In this document: positions 34,797-46,016 of the stretch, piece by piece
How positions within the stretch are numbered: position 1 is the stretch's first letter
How the letters are laid out: each line of letters begins with the position of its first letter
Source: Phycomyces blakesleeanus NRRL 1555(-)
Taxonomy: Eukaryota > Mucoromycota > Mucoromycetes > Mucorales > Phycomycetaceae
Reading direction: 5' to 3'
DNA: 64,000 nt
NCBI RefSeq assembly: GCF_001638985.1
Contig: NW_017265157.1
Location: forward strand, 310,001 to 374,000
Position numbers and translations under genes: made by a program
The notes under the pieces: model-generated
What the model saw: only the letters and a program-made list of their open reading frames with translations
What the model was told of the DNA's origin: nothing
Database searches by the model: none

Positions 34797-35975
34797 TCAG
34801 TCATACTTTATTTCAAAGGACCAAAGGTCTCTAGCACAATAAACATCATTATCCTTCCCTCCAAACTCTTTGATTGCCAAAGATCGAATTTCTTCCATAA
34901 CCTCTAGACTCTCTGGACTCTCATCTCCCTTGTAGCGCACACTAAAATGAGTCAGGATCATCTTTTTGGCGCCCATCTGCTGTGCTAATTTTCCAGCCAT
35001 TTGTGGAGTAGAGTGTCCATGAGACAATGCCTTTTCCTCAACTTCTTCATGAGTAGGCGGCTCAGTCCCTGGTTTGAGGCCTATTACATCTAAACTGGTC
35101 AGAGCATTGGTTGCTTCATGGACCAATAAATGGGGTTTGTTCTGACATAGACTGATGATAGGAGAGGCGTCCGAAGTGTCGCCCAAAATAATAATTTGTC
35201 GTCCTGGGCGCGCCACAGGTGGCATAAGAATAGCCCCATCGGGTAATGTTACTGGTTTTAGCGTTCGCTGAAGCTGACCTAAAATAGCCAAAGGATTTTT
35301 GTATCCCTGAGCCTTGAGTGCCTCAGAATTTCGTTGCAGAATTGGTGTGAGTGTCTTGATATCCAGCTGGCCGGGAAATTCGGGTTCCTGAACAAGGAAT
35401 CCGAGAGAAGGGATAGAGTGCTTAATTGGTACCCCCACAACTGTGTATGCTACATCACCCTCTGTACAGTTCATCACATAGTGCGGGGTCTTGTTCGGAT
35501 TTTTAGTATCCCTCACAAGCCGTAAGTTCTCTCCAGGAAGCTCGCTGTCGTGATAATCAGTACTCGTGTCAGGTGTATCACTGTCCAGCAGGAGTTCGTG
35601 AACACGGTAAGGGCGACCTAGATGAGAATACGTGGATTTCAAACTTGTTCTCAGCCAATGTCGTAATGGACGTGGTCCGTAAATCTCAATTGGTGGGTCG
35701 TTGGCACGAGGCAACCCGGAATTTAGATTCTCGGTCATGCTACATAACAATGGTGCCAAACCAAAGCAATGATCACCATGCATGTGTGTAATGAATATGC
35801 GTGTAATTCGGCCCATCTTTAATTTACTCTTCTGTAGCTGATGCTGAGTTGCCTCTCCACAATCAAACATCCAAATGTCGCCATTCAAGCGGAGAGCCAT
35901 GGCTTGGTGATTTCGTGTTGCACTTGGCTGAGCACTACCAGTGCCAAGAAAGGTGATGTCCATAAAGTTGACCAT
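34797..35975 (-). CDS. Ribonuclease Z, short form (tRNA 3'-processing endonuclease)
   Basis: A single exon of 392 residues. Start taken at MVNFMDITFLGTGSAQPSAT; the second methionine (MDITF) is also possible. Metallo-beta-lactamase motifs are complete: LGTGSAQPSATRNHQA, WMFDCGEATQHQL, the zinc motif FITHMHGDHCFGLAPLL, ILGDTSDASP, LLVHEATN, the HGHST motif and KMILTHFSVRY. The size and absence of an N-terminal half identify the ELAC1/bacterial-type short form, which cuts the 3' trailer from pre-tRNA. Yeast has only the long form, so a short form (alone or beside a long one elsewhere) is notable. It lies tail-to-tail with the CHERP-like gene with a 20-bp gap. Confidence 0.93.
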   Translation of the reverse strand: MVNFMDITFLGTGSAQPSATRNHQAMALRLNGDIWMFDCGEATQHQLQKSKLKMGRITRIFITHMHGDHCFGLAPLLCSMTENLNSGLPRANDPPIEIYGPRPLRHWLRTSLKSTYSHLGRPYRVHELLLDSDTPDTSTDYHDSELPGENLRLVRDTKNPNKTPHYVMNCTEGDVAYTVVGVPIKHSIPSLGFLVQEPEFPGQLDIKTLTPILQRNSEALKAQGYKNPLAILGQLQRTLKPVTLPDGAILMPPVARPGRQIIILGDTSDASPIISLCQNKPHLLVHEATNALTSLDVIGLKPGTEPPTHEEVEEKALSHGHSTPQMAGKLAQQMGAKKMILTHFSVRYKGDESPESLEVMEEIRSLAIKEFGGKDNDVYCARDLWSFEIKYD

Positions 35976-36201
35976 GTAGCACTTTTTAGATGATTATAGA
36001 AATATATGTATGTATTTTTAGTAGGCTTTGAAGAAAATAGTTAAAAATTAAAACAAGAAAAAAAAGAAAGAGAGAAATATTAGCGGTGGCTCAACTTATT
36101 GAATGTAAATATGGTTTGGTTTATTTATTTATTATGGAAAGAAGAAGAAGAAGAAAAAAGATAATATTTGATGAGGAGGATGGATACGGCAGTGTGCGTG
36201 A

Positions 36202-37266
36202 TTATGTGCGCATCCCATGGTGATGTGGGGCTGCGGCGGGTGGCACAGACAAGGGGAAATTGTTTTCTAAGCTGAGACGAACAAAGCCATCTTCACCGTC
36301 CTTTTGAATTGAATCTTTACGCGGTGTTGTCATCACAGGCTTGCGGGCTGTGAGGCTTGAGGAGGGTGAAAGTTTTGGCTGGTAGATGCAAAGAAGATCC
36401 AATTTTTGTACAAAGAAACACATCAGCAAAATACCAAATAATGGTAAATATATTAGCAAGCCCTCCAGTATGAACCAAACTGTAGACGTAATTGGGAGAA
36501 GAGCCGGAGTATCGGACGTAACGTTTACAAATGCTGCAAAATATATAACCCATGAAAGGGTAGCCGTCGTAGTTAAGGTGACTGAAAAAAGGATTGGAGA
36601 CAGAAGGAGATAACTCAAGTTTCGATGATTTTGTCGAAGAACTCTGATATGACGAGCAGACCTGAACTGGTTGCTTCCCCACACAACAAGAGCATTGGTT
36701 ACTGCCAAAACGGCCATGCCTGTGATGCAAATTGGAACTACTAACGCATAGGAAATATCGGCTGTGCGTTCGAGGATTTCAAAGCCAAGGTATACGACTG
36801 TAATTACGACATATAAGAATACGATCACCAAGTTGAGCCAATAGACCCAGGGTCGAACGGGTGATGGTGTTAGATCGTCTTTGGTTATGACGCTCATATT
36901 AGGTTCTATCAAGGACTTTTCGGATGGCTCAAAATATCGAAGACTGGCCCATCGTGTGCGTTGAGAAAAGGCGATTGCGAGGTGATTTATAAATACCAGT
37001 TGCGATATTATTATGCCGTCGAATAGTAAGACGGAAAGTATTGGTAGTCGGTGGATTGTTGAGCTTCTTGTGGCCGTGTCGAGTGCATTATCTTCATCTG
37101 GGTGACCTTGAACAAGTTTAAGGATAAGTTCTGTATCTGCAAGAATGGCAAATAATATGAATGGAACTAATAACCAACTGGAACGAATACGACCAAGGAG
37201 TATAACTGCAAGGACAAAGAAAATGACGGTATACACCACCCAGATACTTTCTTGTAAGTTCAACAT
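36202..37266 (-). CDS. Unknown seven-helix membrane protein
   Basis: One exon of 354 residues. The start is the first true ATG (MLNLQESIWVVYTVIFF); in-frame sequence upstream lacks another ATG. Seven hydrophobic segments are visible in order: WVVYTVIFFVLAVILLG, WLLVPFILFAILADTEL, ILSVLLFDGIIISQLVF, WLNLVIVFLYVVITVVY, ALVVPICITGMAVLAVT, YLLLSPILFSVTLTTTA and TVWFILEGLLIYLPLFG. The layout (short N-terminus, seven helices, 60-residue tail with Ser/Thr and basic patches such as KPVMTTPRKDS) resembles a receptor, but no known receptor motif is recognisable. I do not recognise the family. It is probably a plasma-membrane or endomembrane protein. Confidence 0.75.
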   Translation of the reverse strand: MLNLQESIWVVYTVIFFVLAVILLGRIRSSWLLVPFILFAILADTELILKLVQGHPDEDNALDTATRSSTIHRLPILSVLLFDGIIISQLVFINHLAIAFSQRTRWASLRYFEPSEKSLIEPNMSVITKDDLTPSPVRPWVYWLNLVIVFLYVVITVVYLGFEILERTADISYALVVPICITGMAVLAVTNALVVWGSNQFRSARHIRVLRQNHRNLSYLLLSPILFSVTLTTTATLSWVIYFAAFVNVTSDTPALLPITSTVWFILEGLLIYLPLFGILLMCFFVQKLDLLCIYQPKLSPSSSLTARKPVMTTPRKDSIQKDGEDGFVRLSLENNFPLSVPPAAAPHHHGMRT

Positions 37267-40210
37267 TAGTAAGATAGAGAGAGTAAGAAGAACTTTTCTT
37301 GGCAAGAGCGTAACAGAAACAAAAATAAGCAAGGGCTTATGAGTTTGGACTCATGGTATCAAAACATAGTATTGATTTAAAAGCCACAGTTGTTAGAAGT
37401 AGACCGATGATACGCTAGCCTTGATGGCATATCCGAAATAGAATGACTATACCTGCAAAGCCACCAACTATAAATACATTTTTATGACAGCACCTGTATT
37501 ATTTGTTTTAATATAACCATTAATAATATGTCCTAAATCTTGGTGTTTTAGAACTGTGATATTGACTCTTACAATTTTTTTTACCTACTAGTCTAAAGGA
37601 AAGAAAGCTTGTAGGTTTAAGTCACTAATTAGCCCATCAGTTCAGCATTAAGATATTTAAAATACAGGTTAAAAATGGCTGGTAAGCTATTTTTGGCCCA
37701 AGAAGTTGTCTTGCTTCTAAAAACAAACAGCTTACCTGCTTACTTACCGACCTGCCGATCTTGTACTCTGTACTTTATGCTGGACCTGAATCTATAAACG
37801 AGTTATATATTGTATTATTAGCTTTTTCGTAATAGGACTTTGCTTTATAATAAAGTATACGCATTAACCTTAGCTTTCTAAAACTCAAGAATTCGAATAT
37901 AACACACACAAATTGAAAGGCAAAAAAAAAAAAAAAACTTTGTATACACAAACTTGGGATGGATTTTCAGTTAAAGAGAGAAAAATAAAGTGCTCTAAAA
38001 AATTGCAGATCAGAGTAGATCAGGTGTGACAAAGAGTGTCTCTCTTTGTACATTCCATTATCTTCTAAACTTTGGTAACCAACCGTGTTGTTCCATATTG
38101 TGCTTCCAAAAAAAATAGCAGCAAAGTGATCTCCGCCAATAGAAGCTCTAAAGACCACGCATGCGTCGGTAAAGAACAATGAAAAGAGTCAAAATATGAA
38201 CAAAGAAATTGATCTGGTGTACAGAGTTATATGTAAGCCCTTTTTGAATACTGGATAAAATAAAATAATTTTTCTTTTGATATATAAGCTTGGCTCTGTG
38301 AGCTTATAATGCAAATATAGCCAAAACAAAACAAAACATGAAAGCCTTATTATCCAAAGATTAATACAAAAATGGCTATCCAAAGTAGTCTTCCTACTTG
38401 ACAAATACTAAAAACTGAGTGAATGTAAGTTTTTATTTTTAATTTATTATATCAAAGTTACTCAGTAACTTTATATTCTCTTTCCATTGGTGGATCAGAC
38501 TTATCTGAAATACCAAACTGATAAAACGCTGGTAGATCTAACCCTTATTTATCTAGTGTAATGGACCCTTTTTAAATTAAAGACCTTGCTGATAAAACTT
38601 CTTTTTCTAGTAACAAAAGGATACTTTTTATTTTACTGAATTTATTAATTTTAAGCTTTGTGTCTGGTTCTAGCACCATACCTAGTAGACGCGACGTATT
38701 ATTGGGCATACTATAGATATGTCTTTTATTGGTGGATTTTATCCACGAATAAAGACACTCTTAAATATTTTTTAAGGAGCAATAAAAAAGAAATGGCACT
38801 TTTATATGAGTTTAGAAATCAAATGTCAGTATTCCTACTAGCTTTAATTATATTCTATGATATCCATTACATGTATAAAATGTCGACTGTTTCTAATAAA
38901 TAATGATAGTAATAAGGTCTTAACTACCTAACTATAGATCGACGAAAGTTTTTCCGTTTTATCTTCCTTTTTAGCTAAATAGAGTCTTTTAATAGTAAAT
39001 TAGGATAAATCACAAAACCGGTATATAAATGGTCTGACAATAATATAAGAAGATAGCCTAGTTTGTAGTTTTTTCTTCTTTTATTACGATTTAGAAAATT
39101 CATCGCACAGTGCGACACAACTTAAGATGAGTACAGATATCACATACAAAATAAAGCTATAATTTATAGATTTTAGAAGAAGAATTGAATTATTTATATA
39201 TATACATATATTATTCACATTCAATTTACGGACAGAGGGAATGTCAAGATACCGCACTTGCCCCAAGTATATTATATGTGTATACTCTTTCTACTATTAA
39301 AATAACATGGCTGCACAAATAGATAGACCACCAGTAAGAATTTTCTAGTACTTAATATACTTTAATATATACAAGTTATAATAAAATAGTGCTCATTGCA
39401 AAATAAATTAAAATACCTTTATCTTTACCAAGCCAGCATTTGGTGAAATGCATGCAGAATATCACGACGTTGTCTAAAAAAATACATTGAGTTAATGGTT
39501 TATCTGGGATGTTACTCTTTCGGCTATCCGGAAGACTTTATCAACAATACACAGTAAATCAAGCGCAAATTCTGTAGAACCACATGATTATATACCTTGC
39601 TTGCGGCTCTGTATTCTCGAGACATGGTGGCTGTAGGTGTTCTTCAAAACGTTTCGTCTTTTAAAGAAACTCAGCGTGAAAACCCTTCGCCGATCTGCCC
39701 GATATTCACCCGCCAATCATGGTAAGTCATATACCATAAAAGGTATCTTTCTTCATTTTACTCTCCGCGTGTTGGAACGGATCTGATCTGTGGACCTATT
39801 CAAGATGCTCAGATGAAATTACCAAGGTGGAATTTATATTTGTAAGAGATGTATTCAAAGATTGGTGGAGTATGTTGTGCTTAAATAAGTCAAATTTAGC
39901 TTAAGTACAAGGAAAAGACGGGATTACAGAAATAGTTATCCTGGAAGACGTACAAAGTCTTGTGCGAATGAGGTAGTTAGTTTTTTCCATAAGATATCAA
40001 AATTGTAAAGTACTTTAACCGAGCCATACGTTTCTATTTCTCCAAAAATGTGTATTTTATGGGGTAAGAAGCCCTTTTAAGGGTAATAAGGTCTCCCAAG
40101 ATATTCATAAATGACCATCTTCCAATAAAAACTGCTGATAATGAAGCCATAAAAGTAAGATACTCCCTCTATTACTCACAAGTGCGCAAAGCGGTAAAAT
40201 ATACTTTCAC
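37267..40210. other. Long intergenic region, AT-rich, no supported gene
   Basis: About 3 kb with scattered relic-like pieces. The least random part is at about 39590-39730. There a plus-strand block starting MVAVGVLQNVSSFKETQREN ends at a GTAAGT, and antisense to it a block reads MSREYRAASK. Neither continues into a supported exon. The rest is low-complexity AT sequence. Confidence 0.45.
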
Positions 40211-40233
40211 ACACGTGTAACTGGTTATAAATA
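40211..40233 (+). promoter_or_regulatory. TATA box and E-box palindrome before the MFS transporter
   Basis: The palindrome ACACGTGT (E-box core CACGTG) at 40211-40218 is followed 7 bp later by TATAAATA at 40226-40233, 120 bp upstream of the transporter ATG. CACGTG is the site of bHLH regulators. The sequence is seen; regulation is inferred. Confidence 0.4.
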
Positions 40234-40353
40234 AGGTCCCACACAAATAATTCGAAAATATATATATATATATATACTTGTACATATTTTTATTCTTGAA
40301 ATCTTGTAAATCCGCTTGTTCATCTACCTTTCTACCACTTCCACATTTCATAT

Positions 40354-42820
40354 ATGGATACTCGTGAAAAAACCGAGTATACTTCAACAGAAGTGTATTC
40401 ATCACATTCAGAAGAACAAATCATTCAAAATACCGAAATATCAAGTTTACGAGATGTCCAAGACGCTGCCTCAACAAAAACTGGCTCTACTCTTCAGAAT
40501 AACACCCCAGAAGATACCAAGAAAACTCTTAGTGTCGGCTGGACTCTTGTCCTCTTTGCTGGCCTAGCAATTGCCATGTTTATGGTCTCACTCAACTCGA
40601 CCATTGTGGCTCCTGCCATGAATATCATTGCTGCTGATCTCGATGGTCTGTCCTCTCAGACATGGATTGCTACTGCTTACATGGTTGCATTCAACGCTTC
40701 TCAACCTCTTGCTGCCAAAGTAAATATTTCAACCTTACCAGCTACCAAATATATATACATATGCATATACTAATACATCTACACTTTACTTTGTAGTTCT
40801 CTGATATTTTTGGAAGGTGAGTTTTGCTAAAAAAAAAGAAGCTTTGAATATTCTGTAATTTTTTTTTATTAATTATCGTTTATCTATTTTTCAGAAAACC
40901 TGTCATTTTGTTTGGCGGTGTTCTCTTCTTTATCGGATCTATTGTCAACGCACTTGCAAAAAATATGAATACCCTTATCCCTGGCCGTACTGTACAAGGT
41001 TTCGGTGGTGGGTGTGTCATGGCCATGGCTTACATTATTGTTACCGATATGGGACCTGTCGAAATGAGACCTCGTCTACAAGCAAGTCTTGCTGTCATTT
41101 ACGGTCTCGCTAGTGTCGTCGGTCCTTTGATTGGTAAATATTTCATCCTTGAGATTAAATTATTATTATTATTATAATATATATATATCTTACTATTATT
41201 CTTTTTCATAATTAGGTGGTGCATTTGTTGACAAGTTAAACTGGCATTGGGATTTCTGGCTGAACGTTATCTTGTCTGCCATCTCTATGATCATCATCTT
41301 TTTCTTGCTATCTGAATCCACAAAGGTTGAAAACTCTAGCTTTATCCAAAAGATGAAGCGAATCGATTGGTTTGGATCTCTATTCACCACCTCTTTCATT
41401 TGCTGTCTTTTATTGGCCTTGAATTGGGGTCCTGTCTACGGGTAAATTAACACTTTGTTTTCTTTTTGAAGAAAAATATACTGATTATCTAATATCCATA
41501 ATTGATTTTATATAATTAGCTGGGGAGATGCTCATTCCATAGGACCATTTGTTGCTGCAGGTGTTTCACTTATACTTTTAGTCGGTGTCGAAGGTTTCTA
41601 TGCAGCTGAACCAGTAAGTGCTCTATCTATATCCATATTACATATAGGTACATCTCTATGATCAAGAAATTAACATCATCTGTAGATTATGCCAGGTCGA
41701 GTTGTATTGAATCCCGCAGTAGCAATATTGTACCTTTGCGTCGCTTGTCTCGGTGTCGGATTTATTGGAACTCTTTATTTCGGTCCTGTTTTGTTCCAAG
41801 CAGTCTTTGGCGCCTCCAGCACAGCCTCTGGAATTAGATTGATTCCATACATGGCTCTTCTCATTGTAGCCTCTGTAGGAGGAAGTATTGCTATTGCCAA
41901 GTTCCCATATCCAAAATTCTACATCGTATTGGGTGCTGCCTTTAATGTTCTTGGTTACGGATTGTTTTATACTATTAAAGAACATGACTCATGGGGTAAA
42001 CAAGCCGGATACCTCACACTTTGTGGTAAGTAAATCTTAAAAGTTTTTTTTTAATATTTTAGAGAATCAAAATACTAATTTGTTCTGTTATAATTTAAAG
42101 GTTTCGCCTTTGGTCTCTCTCAACAGAACATCATTATTTCCGTTCAAGCACTCGTCGAAAAGAGAGACATGGCTGTGGCCACAAGTTTGGTAAGGTTCAA
42201 GCAAATGATATCTGCTTATAGTTAATAGACTCAACGTGTTAATTATGATTCTTTTTCTTTTTTCTTCCAAAAAAAAATAGAACAATTTCTTCCTTATGTT
42301 GGCTTCTTCTGTGGTAAGCATACAGTACAAATTAATTTCATTCTTTGGAATCGAAAAGCTCACATACTCTCATAATATATTAGGGTGTTGCTGTTTATCA
42401 GACTTTGTTAAAAAGATTCCTCACAAGCGAGTTCGCTAAAGTTGCTCCCGAAATTTTGGTAAGTTATATTTTACTAAAACATCTAATATGCTTCCCCACC
42501 CAAAAATGGCTTTAGCTGACGAATACTTCTTTTAATAGGGTATTGCTGTTAAATTTGATGCACTTGCCAATTACCTTGCTATTCGTGATATGCCAGTTGA
42601 AGCACAAGCTCCTATCATCCATGCTTATTGGGCAGCTCTCAACAAAGTCTTCATCTTACCAATGGGAGCAGGTGCTGTTGGTTTTATCTGTTCTTTACTT
42701 GTCAGAAATTACCGATTTGGTGCCCCCACTAGTCAGGCCGATAATGAGAACTTTGCTGAACTAGCTTCAGCAAAAAATCGTGATTCTATTACAGAAAGTG
42801 GCCCCAGTGAAAAAATTTAA
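40354..42820 (+). CDS. MFS transporter, DHA2-type drug/proton antiporter
   Basis: Ten exons (40354-40719, 40797-40816, 40895-41133, 41216-41441, 41520-41613, 41686-42025, 42101-42189, 42281-42313, 42384-42458, 42539-42820) give 587 residues. A polar 65-residue N-terminus precedes about 14 membrane helices. Motifs: helix 1 MFMVSLNSTIVAPAMNIIAA, SSQTWIATAYMVAFNASQPL, loop motif A as FSDIFGRKPVILFGG (its first part on a 20-nt exon), GRTVQGFGGGCVMAMAYIIV, and motif C-like ASVVGPLIGGAFVDKLNWHW. Such plasma-membrane or vacuolar antiporters export toxicants, amino acids or siderophores; the substrate cannot be read from sequence. All introns are GT-AG. Confidence 0.92.
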
Positions 42821-43348
42821 AGCATACATATACATATATATATAACCCTTTCATCAAGTAAACTGAATAATTTATTTCAATAGTCAAAACAAAACAAAAA
42901 CACCAAATTCAATCAAGCGCGTTAATTAGCACACCTTGGTCAATACATACATAGTTTATATTTTAGGTTCATAATTACACTATATACATCAATTTAGATG
43001 CCTTAAACCTTTTCATTCTCATATTACCCTTTTATACACATAAGAATAAAGCATTGTACTATCTGTTCTCATTTATATACCAATATGCATATTTAACTGT
43101 GCGACGTTTATGTACCTCTTCTTAAATTAATTTTGCAAGACAAAAAGTACAAGTAATATATATTGAGATAGCGTTCTTATTATTAATTACAATTATATAG
43201 CCTATCAGTTTACTTTAGCAATGCCCTTTATTGTTATTACTTAAAATATAATAAATTTTAATGGTGTACATTTGAATATATTTTCTACTAAAAAACCAAG
43301 TAGTATGTGGCAATCATTTTCATTTATATTTTTATATATGAATATAAA

Positions 43349-43380
<32 letters not shown>

Positions 43381-43441
43381 TGTATTTTTTGAAATTTAGG
43401 AATTTCTTTAATATACAGCCTGTATTGGTATGTAGTGTGTA
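42821..43441. other. Intergenic between convergent genes
   Basis: AT-rich, with a TG dinucleotide run at about 43349-43373. No gene is seen. Confidence 0.5.
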
Positions 43442-46016
43442 TTAAGCGCCAAAATTGCAGATAACTTGAAAGGATATGTCTCTGATTGAAGCCTCGACTT
43501 TCAATTCGACATCTCCAAAATACATCTGCAGAAACATAAAATAGAGAAAAGTGTTTTCAAAGTGTTATTTTTAGCTATATTATATTTATCCTGACTTGCC
43601 TTGATGTTCAAATCAATAATGTCACCATCTCTTGCACCAGGCAGCTCTGGCATTGGAATCTGGAAATCAAAGATTTTTTTAACACCAGCTTCTTTTGTGT
43701 ATCGAGGCTCGTTTTCATTGCTGGAGGCAAACATGGTGCAAACAGTATGGCGTGGGTATAGTGTAGTATAATTGCGGCTAACGGGTTCATCAGTGTCTAA
43801 TAGAATTGGGTAAGTAAAAGAAAAGGAAAAATATTTGGTATTAAAACTACATTATATATACATAACTTACTTATTGGCTCTCCTCTGCGTACATAAGTGG
43901 AGAATCGATGGTCGCATCGGTAAGTTCCATCCGACTTGCGAATTCTGTATTCTTCTGGATCAACACCATCCACAAATGTGTTGGTGATATCAATACCATA
44001 CCAGAAACGAGATACGCGGGTGGTCACCTTATTAGGATTCAATCCAAAATAAACTGCACCACGACACACGGCCATCTCTAGAAAAAGGCAGAAAGAAAGA
44101 AAATTATGGTTAGCATTTAAAGCTAATCCCTTCTAATTGCACTTCTTTTCTTTTTGCTAATAAATACCTGGTCTGTTGGGCTTGATAACCAAAATTTCTT
44201 CCGGTCTAAATTCTTGATCAATTCGGTGATAAAGATAATTGGAAGCACCAAATCCACCAACTGTAAAGATTGCCCTCAGATTTTTAGTTTGGCTCTTTTG
44301 TTGGTGAATAAGCCCAATAACGTCTCTAACAACAGGTTCAAACACCAATTGCTTCAACTCGTCCACGGTAAATATAAGCTGTCCTTCACTTAAGCCAATT
44401 GAATCGTTTGAACTTTGTACCAGACCAAGGTTCATAGGCACCTGCAAACTGTGATCCTCGCTTCCATCAAAGGATGGTTTTATAATATCTATTATTTTAA
44501 TGATACAGTTATTTATTTACTTACTCACAATTAACCAATCCATCAAAAGGCTGTGTCTTGAGATATATGGAGTGTCTTAATACACTTACCTATAAAATGC
44601 TCCATCATAGTGTCCATTGCCTTTGCTGGAATAGTGGTGACAACCTTTTTGAGTTTCATCTTCAAAAGCTTCTTCATGTTTTTATCAATAAACATGGATC
44701 CGCACGACTTTCCAGTTCCTTTTGTACTCTCTTTGAATCTACGGTTTCCGTTTGCATCCATCTTCACGGTGAATACAATGAGATCAACAGTTCCACCTTT
44801 AAAGCATCGTCAGTATCGCTTGTCATCATGTGGTCCACAAAGAGAAAATTGACGTTTATACCTCCAGCATCGCAAATCATAAACTCGTCGCCATCTCTCA
44901 TATCAAATTGCTCGCATGTATTCTCACAGTAGATCGCTGCAGCTTCGGGTTCAGAAATAAGCATAAGTCTATCGTGGTCGTCATCTTGGTTGATAATTCC
45001 GGAAAGTATGGCAGCCTCACGCATCTTCTTTTTAGCCCCATCGGTCCACATAGCTGGTACCTAGTAGAAGAAGCACACCCAAATAATTAAAGATATATGA
45101 AGAAGTATAATGTGTATTATCAGACCTACAGTTAAGCAATAGCGGTATCGACTTCCTAGTGTTTGAGCATAACCTCTTCCCATTTCAGACTGAACATGTT
45201 CATGAAATTTTCTCAAGTAGTCTTTTAAATTTTTGTTATAAAAAAAACCTCCCCGGATTAGGATCCCAATACTTGATTAACATTGCTTCCATAAAACTTA
45301 CCTGCAATTACTACAACTGGGTCCAGATTACCAGGTGGCTTTTTAAGAACTCCTTCTAATCCTTCATCGAGATAAAGCTTAAATTGTTGCAACAATAAGT
45401 ATTTCTTTGTAAGGTTGCTCTTTGAACGTTCTTGGCGAGCAGCATTTCCCCAGAAAGTAAGTTCCTTGATTGTATGTATGTTAATAGCTGTATTTGATTA
45501 TCTATTTATCCAAGCTATGACTAACCTTGGTTTCAATATCATACAACTTTAAAAGAATAAAGGCACACAGTAATAAATTGGTTAATCAGAGTAGTGCATC
45601 TTTACTAGTCCTTTTATACATACGCTCATAGTTGGTGCCTAGACAGAAATAAATGATAATAAGTATATATACATATATGTGTGTGTATGAGTAAGCAGAT
45701 ATATGTACAAACCTTTGGATAACGGTGAGCAGACTGTTTGGGCCTATATTAATTAAAGGTATTAGTCAGCTCATTTTAGTTATATAAACCATATCGTGAG
45801 CGCTTTCGAATATACCATGCTACAATATCACAGACTTCGTTATCTGAAGATATAATACTGTAAGCTGCACCCGAATAAGTTGTTCCTAAATAAGTAGCAG
45901 TAAAATAGCAACACGTTAGCTAATGTCGCCGATGTTGTTCTGATTGTCAGTCTTCATGTACCAAAGTCGATTCCAACAACGACTCGGTAATCGCTAAAAG
46001 TTGAGTCAAAATTCAT
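43442..46016 (-). CDS. HSPA12-like Hsp70-family ATPase
   Basis: Thirteen exons (46016-45962, 45885-45816, 45743-45713, 45638-45624, 45546-45526, 45464-45302, 45221-45130, 45060-44862, 44796-44590, 44488-44168, 44077-43871, 43796-43600, 43525-43442) total 1662 nt, 553 residues. Actin/Hsp70 ATPase motifs: VVVGIDFGTTYSGAAYSII (phosphate 1), LTVPAMWTDGAKKKMREAA, LISEPEAAAIYC, FMICDAGGGTVDLIVFTV (phosphate 2) and FTVGGFGASNYLYHRI (adenosine). The divergent C-terminus replaces the substrate-binding domain, as in the HSPA12 group, a family that is expanded in Mucoromycota. Clients are unknown. Exons 4 and 5 are just 15 and 21 nt, and the last intron has a GC donor. Confidence 0.88.
43526..43599 (-). 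other. GC-AG intron in the HSPA12-like gene
   Basis: Exon end GATTTGAACATCAAG, intron start GCAAGT, intron end TTTCTGCAG, next exon ATGTATTTTGGA. The product DLNIKMYFGDVELKVEA keeps frame to the stop. The nearest GT (4 nt on) would shift the frame. Confidence 0.82.

Noticed and set aside
39590..39730. Plus-strand MVAVGVLQNVSSF block and antisense MSREYRAASK block
   Set aside because: Each starts plausibly and reaches a donor-like site, but no downstream exon in frame could be found for either.
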